From Candidatus Woesearchaeota archaeon (GTDB lineage: Archaea > Nanobdellota > Nanobdellia > Woesearchaeales > UBA11576), in NCBI GenBank assembly GCA_027083015.1, contig JALWQS010000113.1:1-15524 (forward strand): a DNA stretch of 15,524 nucleotides. The letters are read 5' to 3'. Positions 5,443 through 12,070 of this stretch are shown here, one piece after another. Within the stretch, counting starts at the first letter, position 1. Each line of letters opens with the position of its first letter. The translations under genes and the position numbers were made by a program. The notes beneath the pieces are model-generated. The model saw only the letters and a program-made list of their open reading frames with translations, made no database searches and was not told where the DNA came from.

Positions 5443-6525
5443 TCAATAAAGGCCACGAGGAACAAAATGTTCCCTATAATAACTCAACAAACTGGTATCA
5501 GTCATACAAGCAATAACATCTAAAGCCTGCTTAGCAGCATCCTGCTGATCAAGAGCAGAAAACCTGGTTTCCATAACATGATAAAAACACTGACGGATAA
5601 CACCTCTGGCCTTAAGAAACTCCTCCTCCATGATACCCTGTCCATAAACACGAGAATACATAAAACTCCTTATACGCTCAAATGCTTCAAAGGTCTCACC
5701 ATAAAAAGCCACAGGAGAAACAGTATCCGGGTCCTTCATACTCTCAAGACTAGACTGAACAACTGCGGAGATAGCAGAACCTATCCATCTAGCATAATTA
5801 GGACCAAAAAGCTTGATCTCTGAAGGAACATCAGACTCCCTGATTATACCAACACGCAAAGCATCATCCAAATCACGAAAAGTATAAGCGATCTTATCAG
5901 AATACATGACCACAACACCTTCCGGCGTAGAAGCACGATTAAGAGCTCCCATAAGACTCTTCCTACCAAGAGAATGCATCAAAATACCATCAAGAACCTC
6001 ATAAGTAAGATTCTTACCACGACCACCATTCTCAAGATGCTCAAGAACATAAGCACCATAAACAGCATGATGAAAAACATAATCAGGATCACCCAACAAC
6101 TCACGCATAATATCAGTCAATTCAGCCTCACCAGAATGACCAAAAGGAACATGACCAACATCATGACCCAAAGCTATAGCCTCAACCAAAGTCTGATTAA
6201 GCCTTAGATCATCAGCTATAGAACGGGCTATCTGATTAACATCCATAGAATGTGTCAAACGAGTAGCGAGCAAAGGATTATCAGGAAGAAGAAAAACCTG
6301 AGTCTTCTCACGAAGCCTGCGAAAAGCATGAGAATGAACAATACGATCACGATCACGCTGAAAATCTGTACGCAAAGGATCCTTTTTAGGCTCAGGCCTT
6401 CCACGACCCTTAGAATCACATGAACGAGTATACCAAGGAGAAAGAAGACCCGCATCAATAAGAATATCCTCAATCCGTTCTTTCTCAGCCTTGCTCCTAG
6501 GAGCACTGTGATAAGCAAGCGTCAT
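5443..6525 (-). CDS. dgt: Dgt-type HD-domain dNTP triphosphohydrolase
   Basis: Predicted 360 aa, the length usual for bacterial dGTPase-like proteins. The family features are all visible: FQRDRDRIVHSHAFRRLREKTQVF at 55-78 (the R..H..AFRRL..KTQV signature, 61-77), THS at 91-93 supplying the first metal His (His92), the paired LGHDVGHVPFGH at 119-130 (His121-Asp122, with His125 and His130), and VMYSDKIAY with Asp210 as the last metal ligand. By family knowledge it removes triphosphate from dGTP or other dNTPs, affecting nucleotide pools or phage defence. The family is mainly bacterial, so acquisition from bacteria is possible. The T-rich third positions match neighbouring minus-strand genes, so any transfer is not recent. 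No convincing TATA box was found in the 120 bp before the ATG. Confidence 0.85.
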   Translation of the reverse strand: MTLAYHSAPRSKAEKERIEDILIDAGLLSPWYTRSCDSKGRGRPEPKKDPLRTDFQRDRDRIVHSHAFRRLREKTQVFLLPDNPLLATRLTHSMDVNQIARSIADDLRLNQTLVEAIALGHDVGHVPFGHSGEAELTDIMRELLGDPDYVFHHAVYGAYVLEHLENGGRGKNLTYEVLDGILMHSLGRKSLMGALNRASTPEGVVVMYSDKIAYTFRDLDDALRVGIIRESDVPSEIKLFGPNYARWIGSAISAVVQSSLESMKDPDTVSPVAFYGETFEAFERIRSFMYSRVYGQGIMEEEFLKARGVIRQCFYHVMETRFSALDQQDAAKQALDVIACMTDTSLLSYYREHFVPRGLY

Positions 6526-6616
6526 GTATATGTCTAACCCCCAACAAAGATACGGCCCGATAACAAACCATACCTGATAGTATACCTAATAACACCTAGT
6601 AATGGAATAGTAATAT

Positions 6617-6636
6617 AAAAAAGTATGCAAGAAAAA
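6617..6636 (-). terminator. Poly-T terminator after leuS
   Basis: After the leuS stop codon (6645-6647) the minus strand carries TTTTT (6636-6632) and then TTTTTT (6622-6617), a typical archaeal T-run terminator without a hairpin. It separates leuS from the dgt-like gene downstream. Confidence 0.45.
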
Positions 6637-6644
6637 CAACAAGA

Positions 6645-9326
6645 TCATTCAACAAGAATAGCAGGTTTTCCAGGCATAGCATTCTTAGCCTTAGGCGCAT
6701 CAGACTCCGAAGCCTTAATGATATCAACAGGGCAACCAAACTCTTTCTCAAACAAAGACTTGGATTCTAAGAGAGCGCCAAACTCCCTATCCTCATCAAG
6801 AACAACATGAGGAAGTTTAGAAGGATCCTTAACAACAGCCAAGACCAATTTAGAGATCTCCTTACCATAAACCTTAAGATCAGAAGACATAAGCTCCTTA
6901 AGGATAGCTCCAGAATCACGAGTCTTCTCAAGAAGCTCTTTCATACGACGAGCAAAATCATACTTCCAAGGCAAAGAAACAAAGATCTTAATATGTTCAA
7001 GCTTATCTTTCTTCAACAGATCCATAACAGAACGTATATCAGAGATAGTATTACGCACCATCTCCTCAGAAGCTTCAGCAGCAAGATCAATCTTACCCTC
7101 ATCAAATTCAGGCCAAGAAGCCAAAGAGATAAACTCATCCTTATGACCAAGTAATTCCCACATCTCCTCAGAAATATGCGGAGCCATAGGAGACAAAAGA
7201 AGAGCCAGAGTCTCAACAGCTTCAACATAAACCTGCTTATTAACCTTAGACTCTCGGTATTTATAGACAGCATTGACAAACTCCATCAAAGCACCGATAG
7301 CAAGAGAAAGCTTGAACTCTTCAATAAAATTAGTAACTTTCTGGATCGTACGATGAATCTTACCGACCATATGCTTATCAGCATTATTCAAGTCACGCTC
7401 CTCAAAATCAGGCATCTGCTCTGCCAAAGCAAAACAACGCTTAAGGAAACGGAATGAAGCATGAACACCTTCATCAGACCACTCAAGCTCCTTCTCAGGA
7501 AGAGCAGCAAAAAGGATGAAAACACGAGCAGTATCAGCAGAGTATTTCTCAATAATACCCATAGGATCAACAACGTTACCCAGAGACTTAGACATCTTGG
7601 CCCCATCCTTGATCACCATTCCCTGACAAAGCAGACGATGGAAAGGTTCGTCAACAGAAGTCAGCTTCAGATCACGAAGAACCTTAGTGAAGAAACGAGC
7701 ATAAAGAAGATGAAGGATAGCATGCTCAATACCTCCGATGTACTGATCAACAGGCATCCAATAATCAGCCACCTGCTTCTCGAAAGGAGCAGAATCAAGA
7801 TGAGGAGAACAATACCTAAAGAAATACCAGGAAGAATCAAAGAACGTATCCATAGTATCAGTTTCCCGCTTAGCAGGACCACCACATTTAGGACAAGTAG
7901 TGTTAACAAAAGATTCAGACTTTGCAAGAGGATTGCCCTCGCCAGTAAACTTCACATCATCAGGAAGAAGAACAGGAAGCTGATCCTCAGGAACAGGAAC
8001 CAAGCCGCACTTATCACAATATATGAAAGGGATAGGAGTGCCCCAATACCTCTGACGAGAGATAAGCCAATCACGAAGCTTATAATTAACAGCCTTCTTA
8101 CCCCAGCCCTTCTCTTCAAGCCAATCCGCAACCATGGGCAAAGCATCACGATTATGCATGCCTGAGAAGTCACCAGAACCGAAGAGAATACCATCACTAA
8201 CAAAAGCTCTTGTAGCTTTCTTAGCATCAATAGGCTCACCATCATCAGAGATGACAAACTTGAGAGGGATATCATATTTCTTAGCAAACTCAAAATCACG
8301 CTGGTCATGAGCATTAGCCATAACAATACCAGTACCATACATCAAAGCAAAATTAGCAATGTAGATAGGCACCCGTTCCCCATTTACAGGATTAATAGCA
8401 TACTTGCCCAAGAAACAACCTATCTTATCCTTACCCTCAGGAGTCGTTCGTTCAATAGCACTCTGCTTCTGAATTTCCCTGATGACCTTAAGAGTTTCCT
8501 CTTCATACTCAGTACCTTTAACCAGATCCAAGACTAAAGGGTGCTCAGGAGCGATGACCAGGAAAGTAACACTAAAGATAGTATCACATCTCGTCGTAAA
8601 AGCTGGTAGGACAACATCACTATCCTCAAGCTTGAAGAATATCTCCACACCATGGCTTTTACCTATCCAATTACGCTGCATCATCTTAACATTCTCAGGC
8701 CAATGCTCAAGCTTATCAAGATCATCAAGAAGCTGATCAGCATACTGCGTTATCTTCAAAAACCACTGTTTAAGGTTACGAGTTTCAACAGGAGTCTTAC
8801 AACGCCAACAAAGACCATCTTCTACCTGCTCATTAGCAAGAACAGTACCGCAAGAAGGACACCAGTTTATAGGAGCCTCTTTACGATAAGCAAGACCAAG
8901 CTCATGCATCTTAAGAAAAAGCCATTGGTTCCACCTATAATAACCAGGATCAAGAGTAGCAACCTCACGACTCCAATCATAGCTCAGGCCCAGAAGCTTC
9001 TGCTGTTTCTTCTGACCTTCAATACACTTCAAGGTCCAGGGACGAGGATGAGAATCATTTTTGATAGCAGCATTCTCAGCTGGAAGACCAAGAGAATCAT
9101 AACCCATAGGGTAAAGAACATTAAAACCCTTCATACGCTTAAAACGAGCAAAAGCATCACCGATAGAATAATTACGGACATGACCCATATGAAGATAACC
9201 TGAAGGGTAAGGAAACATCTCAAGACAATAAAACTTGGGCTTATCAGAATTATCAACAGCCCTGAAAATATCAGCTTCAGCCCACTTTTTCTGCCATTTC
9301 TCCTGAATCTTGTTAAAATCAGCCAT
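6645..9326 (-). CDS. leuS: Leucyl-tRNA synthetase, bacterial module order with archaeal-like C-terminus
   Basis: Predicted 893 aa from ATG 9326 (an upstream TTG at 9335 would add three residues). It charges tRNA-Leu in the cytoplasm. Motifs: HMGH at 46-49 (HIGH), KMSKS at 577-581, a zinc module WCPSCG...CWRC at 155-176, and a second CDKCG...CPKCG pair at 437-482. The editing domain (TTRCDT at 244-249, GTGIVMANAHDQRDFEF ending near 347) lies after the zinc module, as in bacterial LeuRS; archaeal enzymes insert it before. The usual TTRPDT is TTRCDT here. The last ~115 residues (IKIFVSLPWKYDFARRMKE... ending AMPGKPAILVE) look like the archaeal LeuRS C-terminal domain. The anticodon-binding helices (APHISEEMWELLGH) are normal. 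A TATA box lies about 30 bp upstream. Confidence 0.95.
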   Translation of the reverse strand: MADFNKIQEKWQKKWAEADIFRAVDNSDKPKFYCLEMFPYPSGYLHMGHVRNYSIGDAFARFKRMKGFNVLYPMGYDSLGLPAENAAIKNDSHPRPWTLKCIEGQKKQQKLLGLSYDWSREVATLDPGYYRWNQWLFLKMHELGLAYRKEAPINWCPSCGTVLANEQVEDGLCWRCKTPVETRNLKQWFLKITQYADQLLDDLDKLEHWPENVKMMQRNWIGKSHGVEIFFKLEDSDVVLPAFTTRCDTIFSVTFLVIAPEHPLVLDLVKGTEYEEETLKVIREIQKQSAIERTTPEGKDKIGCFLGKYAINPVNGERVPIYIANFALMYGTGIVMANAHDQRDFEFAKKYDIPLKFVISDDGEPIDAKKATRAFVSDGILFGSGDFSGMHNRDALPMVADWLEEKGWGKKAVNYKLRDWLISRQRYWGTPIPFIYCDKCGLVPVPEDQLPVLLPDDVKFTGEGNPLAKSESFVNTTCPKCGGPAKRETDTMDTFFDSSWYFFRYCSPHLDSAPFEKQVADYWMPVDQYIGGIEHAILHLLYARFFTKVLRDLKLTSVDEPFHRLLCQGMVIKDGAKMSKSLGNVVDPMGIIEKYSADTARVFILFAALPEKELEWSDEGVHASFRFLKRCFALAEQMPDFEERDLNNADKHMVGKIHRTIQKVTNFIEEFKLSLAIGALMEFVNAVYKYRESKVNKQVYVEAVETLALLLSPMAPHISEEMWELLGHKDEFISLASWPEFDEGKIDLAAEASEEMVRNTISDIRSVMDLLKKDKLEHIKIFVSLPWKYDFARRMKELLEKTRDSGAILKELMSSDLKVYGKEISKLVLAVVKDPSKLPHVVLDEDREFGALLESKSLFEKEFGCPVDIIKASESDAPKAKNAMPGKPAILVE

Positions 9327-9352
9327 AATTATCAAAAACCCCTCTTTAGCAG

Positions 9353-9364
9353 TAATATATAAAA
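9353..9364 (-). promoter_or_regulatory. TATA box of leuS
   Basis: The minus strand reads TTTTATATATTA. Its centre is about 32 bp from ATG 9326, which gives a leader of only a few nucleotides. Confidence 0.5.
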
Positions 9365-9457
9365 CTTACCTCGAAAAATGATAAAAAATGAAAACCCAAA
9401 AGGCTGAAAATAAGCCAGTTAGGATGATCTCTCTGCAAGACTCACTTTTCACATAAT

Positions 9458-9472
9458 ATATCTAAAGGATAT
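9458..9472. repeat. Inverted repeat similar to the AbrB-like gene operator
   Basis: ATATC-TAAAG-GATAT has perfect 5-bp arms and resembles ATATCC-AAAA-GGATAT at 1956-1971. It lies one base past the stop of the coiled-coil gene and about 95 bp upstream of the leuS TATA box. The role is unknown. Confidence 0.3.
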
Positions 9473-9473
9473 C

Positions 9474-10583
9474 TTAATTCTCACTTTTCAAATCATATAA
9501 TGTTTTTTGAGTATTTTTTTCTGTGTTAACAAGGATCGTACGCTCATCAACCGTAGCATAGCCAACCTTTCCACGAAACTTAAGCTCCTTAAGATAAGCG
9601 TAGAAACTAGTCCTTCCACAAAGCCTTTTCTCCTTGACAACAATCTCTTCAATCTCTTTTGTTGAATAACGATTTTCAGAGACCAGATCCATAATAAAAT
9701 GCAGGATATAGCCTTTCCTATTAGGCATAACCCGTTGAATAATGTGTTTCTCAAAATCAGAGTTCGGAACGATAAGCCTTGTAGGTGCCTGAATAGTAGG
9801 ATTTTGTGAAGTAATTTCTTGAATTGAAGATGATTTTTCAAGGGTCGAACTCTCACTTTCCTTAGAATTTTTTAAAAAAGTCAGAGATTCTTGAGTATTT
9901 TTGAGGGTGTTTCTTGTCTCAGAGAGCTCACTTTTGAGGTTGTCTAGAGCTTCTGAGAATGCTTCTAATTGAGTCTTAAGGGCTAAATTCTCATTTCTGA
10001 GCGTATTTATGGTGTTTTTTGATGATAGGGTCATCTCAGAGAAAGACTTTCTCAAAGCGTCTATATCCGCTTCTAATGAGCTTTCCCTTGACTTTTGCTT
10101 GTCTAAAGTGGCCAAAAAGTAGTTAATCCATGCTTTCAGGCGCTCCACCTCCTCTTTTGTGAAATCCTGATGATTTGATATTGCCCGTCGCAATTCTGCT
10201 TTTTGGGAGTCTAAAAGATCCACAACTTCATTTTTATGGCTTTTTAAGGCTTCTTCATGTCTATTAAGTATCTTATGAGCTTCTTCAGTTCTATAACTAA
10301 TATTTACATGATTTTTTTCTAGAATAAAGCTTTTTTCTGAGATTTCAGCGTATTTCTTGCGCAGATGGTCGTTTTGCTCTGAAATAGTCCGGTTTTGGGA
10401 GTTAAGATAGTCTATCCATTGCCGCAAACGATCTATCTCTTTTTCTGCAGATTCCACTCTTGAGTTCGTGGTTGTTATATCATTCTTGATCCTACCAAAG
10501 ATGTTCGACAGTTGTTCCGTAAAAGTGGTGAAACGTTTTTCGAGAGATTTTTCTTTGTTTTTCCGCAACAACCTAAAAGACAT
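9474..10583 (-). CDS. Coiled-coil protein with putative C-terminal winged helix
   Basis: Predicted 369 aa, not assigned to a named family. Residues 10-245 are long coiled-coil helices. The segment EIDRLRQWIDY at 49-59 recurs as EVERLKAWINY at 145-155, 96 residues apart, suggesting an internal duplication. After a Ser/Thr-rich linker (245-270), residues 276-352 look like a winged-helix domain: GYILHFIMDLVSENRYSTKE, a recognition-helix-like FYAYLKELKFRGKVGY and a beta-hairpin DERTILV. A DNA-binding regulator or chromosome-organising factor is plausible. ATG 10583 is preceded by GGGGTGG and a TATA box with about 13 nt of leader. Unlike neighbouring minus-strand genes its coding strand is A-rich, which suggests foreign origin or recent inversion. 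Inverted repeats lie just upstream of its promoter. Confidence 0.65.
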   Translation of the reverse strand: MSFRLLRKNKEKSLEKRFTTFTEQLSNIFGRIKNDITTTNSRVESAEKEIDRLRQWIDYLNSQNRTISEQNDHLRKKYAEISEKSFILEKNHVNISYRTEEAHKILNRHEEALKSHKNEVVDLLDSQKAELRRAISNHQDFTKEEVERLKAWINYFLATLDKQKSRESSLEADIDALRKSFSEMTLSSKNTINTLRNENLALKTQLEAFSEALDNLKSELSETRNTLKNTQESLTFLKNSKESESSTLEKSSSIQEITSQNPTIQAPTRLIVPNSDFEKHIIQRVMPNRKGYILHFIMDLVSENRYSTKEIEEIVVKEKRLCGRTSFYAYLKELKFRGKVGYATVDERTILVNTEKNTQKTLYDLKSEN

Positions 10584-10587
10584 TTTT

Positions 10588-10595
10588 CCACCCCA
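10588..10595 (-). promoter_or_regulatory. Ribosome-binding site of the coiled-coil gene
   Basis: TGGGGTGG on the minus strand ends 4 nt before the ATG at 10583, with GGGTG matching part of the archaeal GGAGGTGAT consensus. It fixes this ATG as the start. Confidence 0.5.
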
Positions 10596-10617
10596 TAACT
10601 AAAACTGAAAACACTTC

Positions 10618-10629
10618 ATTTATAAAAAC
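10618..10629 (-). promoter_or_regulatory. TATA box of the coiled-coil gene
   Basis: The minus strand reads GTTTTTATAAAT. The predicted transcription start near 10597 gives a leader just long enough to hold the ribosome-binding site. Confidence 0.55.
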
Positions 10630-10639
10630 CTTTCGTTTA

Positions 10640-10963
10640 GTTCAGATTCAGTACGAACTGAACTTGAACTTCGCATTCTTTCAGAAAATTAACTTATGGG
10701 ACTTCTTCAAGCAAAATCAAAAGTTTTTTCGAGTTCAGTACGAACCTGAACTTGGTTCTAATACGAATTCAGTATGAACTGGCTCTAAAAATTTATTTTT
10801 CGTTTTTATCGACGAGAAAACAGGATTTAGGTTTGGGAGGTTCAGGTTCGGATTCGGGTTCAAAAGCCGAAAATACAGACAGGAACGCTAAAAGCCGCAA
10901 ATTCATCATTTGTAGAGGTTCAGGTTCAAGTCCGAACCTAGTCCAGTCTGAATTCAAGTCCCA
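10640..10963. promoter_or_regulatory. Cluster of GTTCAG/CTGAAC boxes upstream of the coiled-coil gene
   Basis: At least three inverted repeats occur: TTCAGT-ACGA-ACTGAA (10647-10662, preceded by another GTTCAG at 10640), GTTCAG-TACGAAC-CTGAAC (10733-10751) and TTCAGT-ATGA-ACTG (10768-10781). Further direct GTTCAG/GGTTCGG/GTTCAA boxes lie at 10840-10864 and 10918-10938. The nearest one is about 20 bp upstream of the TATA box. The layout suggests a multi-site operator, possibly for the adjacent putative DNA-binding protein. The first element is nearly identical to the one upstream of trpS. Confidence 0.5.
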
Positions 10964-11077
10964 GAAACAGAATTTAACAGACAAAGAAGAAGGAAAGAGG
11001 AAAGTTATGTGCATCAATGGATCACAACCGATGATTAGAATAAATAAATCAAATGTGACTTACCCAGTCACAACAGA

Positions 11078-11227
11078 ATGTTGAAAATGAAAATAAAAAA
11101 CAGGCAAGATGAAAAAAGCAAACAGAACTTAGAGAAAGTGAGAAAAAAGAGGCAGAACAAAGGATCAAAAAGCGACAAATATGTAGAATGTGGTTGGAAT
11201 CGTTGTAAGGCATTTAAAGATGTCTAG
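11078..11227 (+). CDS. Possible 49-aa small basic protein
   Basis: The frame starts at ATG 11078 (or 11087, 46 aa) and ends at TAG 11225-11227. It reads MLKMKIKNRQDEKSKQNLEK in the first part, contains EKVRKKRQNKGSKSDKY, and ends ECGWNRCKAFKDV. The two Cys with a Trp between them are unlike the A-rich background. No clear ribosome-binding site is seen. An imperfect hairpin (11222-11245) overlaps the stop. The strong A-richness makes chance frames likely, so this is a weak call. Confidence 0.25.
   Translation: MLKMKIKNRQDEKSKQNLEKVRKKRQNKGSKSDKYVECGWNRCKAFKDV
11135..11145 (+). repeat. Dispersed repeat copy A (AAAGTGAGARA)
   Basis: AAAGTGAGAAA. It belongs to a longer unit (11132-11183) alignable with copy B: both have GAGAAAGTGAGA, then about 20 variable bases, then TCAAAA(A)GCGA-AAAT. 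Confidence 0.45.
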
Positions 11228-11341
11228 AGAACTTTCTCTTGAGACCGGGAAAAAGCACAGAAAATACAAAAAATCCCTTAGAACGGCTTATTTAAGGTCA
11301 AATCAATACTGACTTAAACTGCCTAAAAGGCCTAAAAACCG

Positions 11342-11434
11342 ATGAAGAAAGCAAAATACAACAAAACATGGGTGAAAATCTTAAGAAAAAAGGTAAGAAA
11401 TGAAAAAAATAATGAGAAAGTGAGAGATGAATAG
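11342..11434 (+). CDS. Possible 30-aa small basic protein
   Basis: ATG 11342 to TAG 11432-11434. The frame starts MKKAKYNKTWVKILRKK and ends NNEKVRDE; it overlaps copy B of the dispersed repeat. A TATA-like TTATTTAAGG lies at about 11289-11298. A second tiny frame (ATG 11427, MNRFNSVKSDKMDEKL) overlaps its end, and its KSDK matches KSDK of the 49-aa frame upstream. It may be a decayed duplicate rather than a gene. Confidence 0.2.
   Translation: MKKAKYNKTWVKILRKKVRNEKNNEKVRDE
11417..11427 (+). repeat. Dispersed repeat copy B
   Basis: AAAGTGAGAGA, 282 bp after copy A. Alignable flanks run over 11414-11461. Confidence 0.45.
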
Positions 11435-11524
11435 GTTTAACAGTGTCAAAAGCGATAAAATGGATGAAAAATTGTAAAAGAGCGAGAATGTAAAAGATAA
11501 CAAAACAAGCAGTTAGTGTAAGAT

Positions 11525-11553
11525 AACATCAGAACTATCGATTAATTGATGTT
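11525..11553 (-). terminator. Hairpin after the 47-aa minus-strand frame
   Basis: AACATCA and TGATGTT form a perfect 7-bp stem with a 15-base loop, beginning one base after the stop codon of the minus-strand frame at 11555-11698. It could be a terminator or an RNA-stabilising element. Confidence 0.3.
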
Positions 11554-11554
11554 T

Positions 11555-11698
11555 TTACGATTCTAAAGCGCCTGATTCCTTTAATTCAATCTTCCTCCTA
11601 TCAGTATCTGGTAGAGTTCTTAATAAGCCAACAACAAGATAATAGAACAGAAAAAACTTAAAAAAAACGATCAGATCAACAGAAAATAAAAAAATCAT
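11555..11698 (-). CDS. Possible 47-aa single-span membrane peptide
   Basis: ATG 11698 to TAA 11555-11557. The N-terminal 25 residues are hydrophobic (MIFLFSVDLIVFFKFFLFYY), followed by LVVGLLRTLPDTDRRK and the charged tail IELKESGALES. The tail is not explained by the base composition and the T-rich third positions resemble the minus-strand genes. A hairpin follows the stop. A TATA-like run lies at 11755-11767, and there is no ribosome-binding site. Small single-span proteins like this are often missed in annotation, but a chance frame cannot be excluded. Confidence 0.3.
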   Translation of the reverse strand: MIFLFSVDLIVFFKFFLFYYLVVGLLRTLPDTDRRKIELKESGALES

Positions 11699-11702
11699 GA
11701 TG

Positions 11703-11713
11703 AAAGTGAGAGA
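11703..11713 (+). repeat. Dispersed repeat copy C
   Basis: AAAGTGAGAGA, 286 bp after copy B. It is preceded by GATCAACAGAAAATAAAA, which resembles the GATCAATAAAAAAGAG before copy D. Confidence 0.45.
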
Positions 11714-11798
11714 GAATAGCAGTGATTACGGTGATCCATAATGTTAGAACCATAAAAATATATTAAAGATATGCCGATTGCTTAGATTTGGAGATGAC

Positions 11799-11873
11799 AT
11801 GACGATATACAAAAGATATACGAAACTGAGTGAGAGAAACGCCCAGAGAAAGGTTATAAGAGCCCTATTCTAA
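11799..11873 (+). CDS. Possible 24-aa peptide with good promoter and ribosome site
   Basis: ATG 11799 to TAA 11871-11873, reading MTIYKRYTKLSERNAQRK then VIRALF. A strong GGAGATGA sequence (11790-11797) directly precedes it and a TATA-like run (ATAAAAATATATTAAAG, 11753-11769) sits about 25 bp before a plausible start. Two strong hairpins follow about 65 bp downstream. It could be a micro-protein or the remnant 5' end of a lost gene. Confidence 0.25.
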   Translation: MTIYKRYTKLSERNAQRKVIRALF

Positions 11874-11938
11874 GAATCAAACAAGATGAAAAATAAAAGA
11901 AATTAAAGAAATAACAAAAACTCGCCACTCGGGTCTAT

Positions 11939-11958
11939 CCCCGACCTAAAGGTCGGGG
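11939..11958. repeat. Strong hairpin CCCCGACC-TAAA-GGTCGGGG
   Basis: Perfect 8-bp GC-rich stem with a 4-base loop, in otherwise A-rich DNA. It resembles the subterminal hairpins of IS200/IS605-type elements, although no transposase or TnpB frame is present, so at most this is a remnant end. It could equally be a terminator hairpin for a minus-strand RNA (a T-rich stretch follows 10-20 bases later on that strand). Confidence 0.4.
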
Positions 11959-11973
11959 TATTAAACTCCTTGC

Positions 11974-11991
11974 AAATCTCTAACGAGATTT
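11974..11991. repeat. Hairpin AAATCTC-TAAC-GAGATTT
   Basis: Perfect 7-bp stem with a 4-base loop, 15 bp from the GC-rich hairpin. Together they would make a compact two-stem RNA if transcribed. Confidence 0.4.
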
Positions 11992-12036
11992 TCAATAATA
12001 ATAAGCATAAGATCAATAAAAAAGAGAAAAAAAGGT

Positions 12037-12047
12037 AAAGTGAGAGA
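12037..12047 (+). repeat. Dispersed repeat copy D
   Basis: AAAGTGAGAGA, 334 bp after copy C, preceded by A-runs as in copy C. It sits just past the rpoN terminator. Confidence 0.4.
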
Positions 12048-12055
12048 TAAAGCTT

Positions 12056-12067
12056 AAAAAACAAAAA
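12056..12067 (-). terminator. Poly-T terminator of the ribosomal/RNAP operon
   Basis: Three bases after the rpoN stop the minus strand reads TTTTTGTTTTTT; further T-runs follow at 12019-12033. This marks the end of the operon. Confidence 0.5.
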
Positions 12068-12070
12068 TAC

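Larger units (their letters stand above)
10964..12055. other. About 1.1 kb A-rich region without a full-size gene
   Basis: No frame of normal gene length is convincing on either strand. The plus strand is very A-rich, which by itself favours short Lys/Glu/Asn/Arg-rich frames. Contents listed separately are four dispersed repeats, four tiny candidate ORFs and two strong hairpins. No tRNA, rRNA or CRISPR array was recognised. In many archaea rpoN is followed by rpoK, eno or rps2; none of these is here, so the operon seems to end at rpoN. Confidence 0.6.

Noticed and set aside
7461..8165. Long open frames antisense to leuS
   Set aside because: They are shadows of the leuS frame, rich in Ile/Thr/Arg, with no family resemblance.
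10918..10940. tRNA T-arm-like GGTTCAAGTCCGAACC
   Set aside because: No acceptor or anticodon stem can be built around it; it belongs to the GTTCAG box cluster.
10752..11084. Open frame of 110 codons in the operator-rich region, and a 74-codon frame opposite it
   Set aside because: Both are low-complexity translations (GSGSDSGS; EPESEPEPP) of the repeated GGTTCAGG boxes. No ribosome site or recognisable fold.
11696..11743. Tiny plus-strand frame MMKVRENSSDYGDP at repeat copy C
   Set aside because: Only 14 codons, no ribosome site, and it adjoins the start of the opposing 47-aa candidate.
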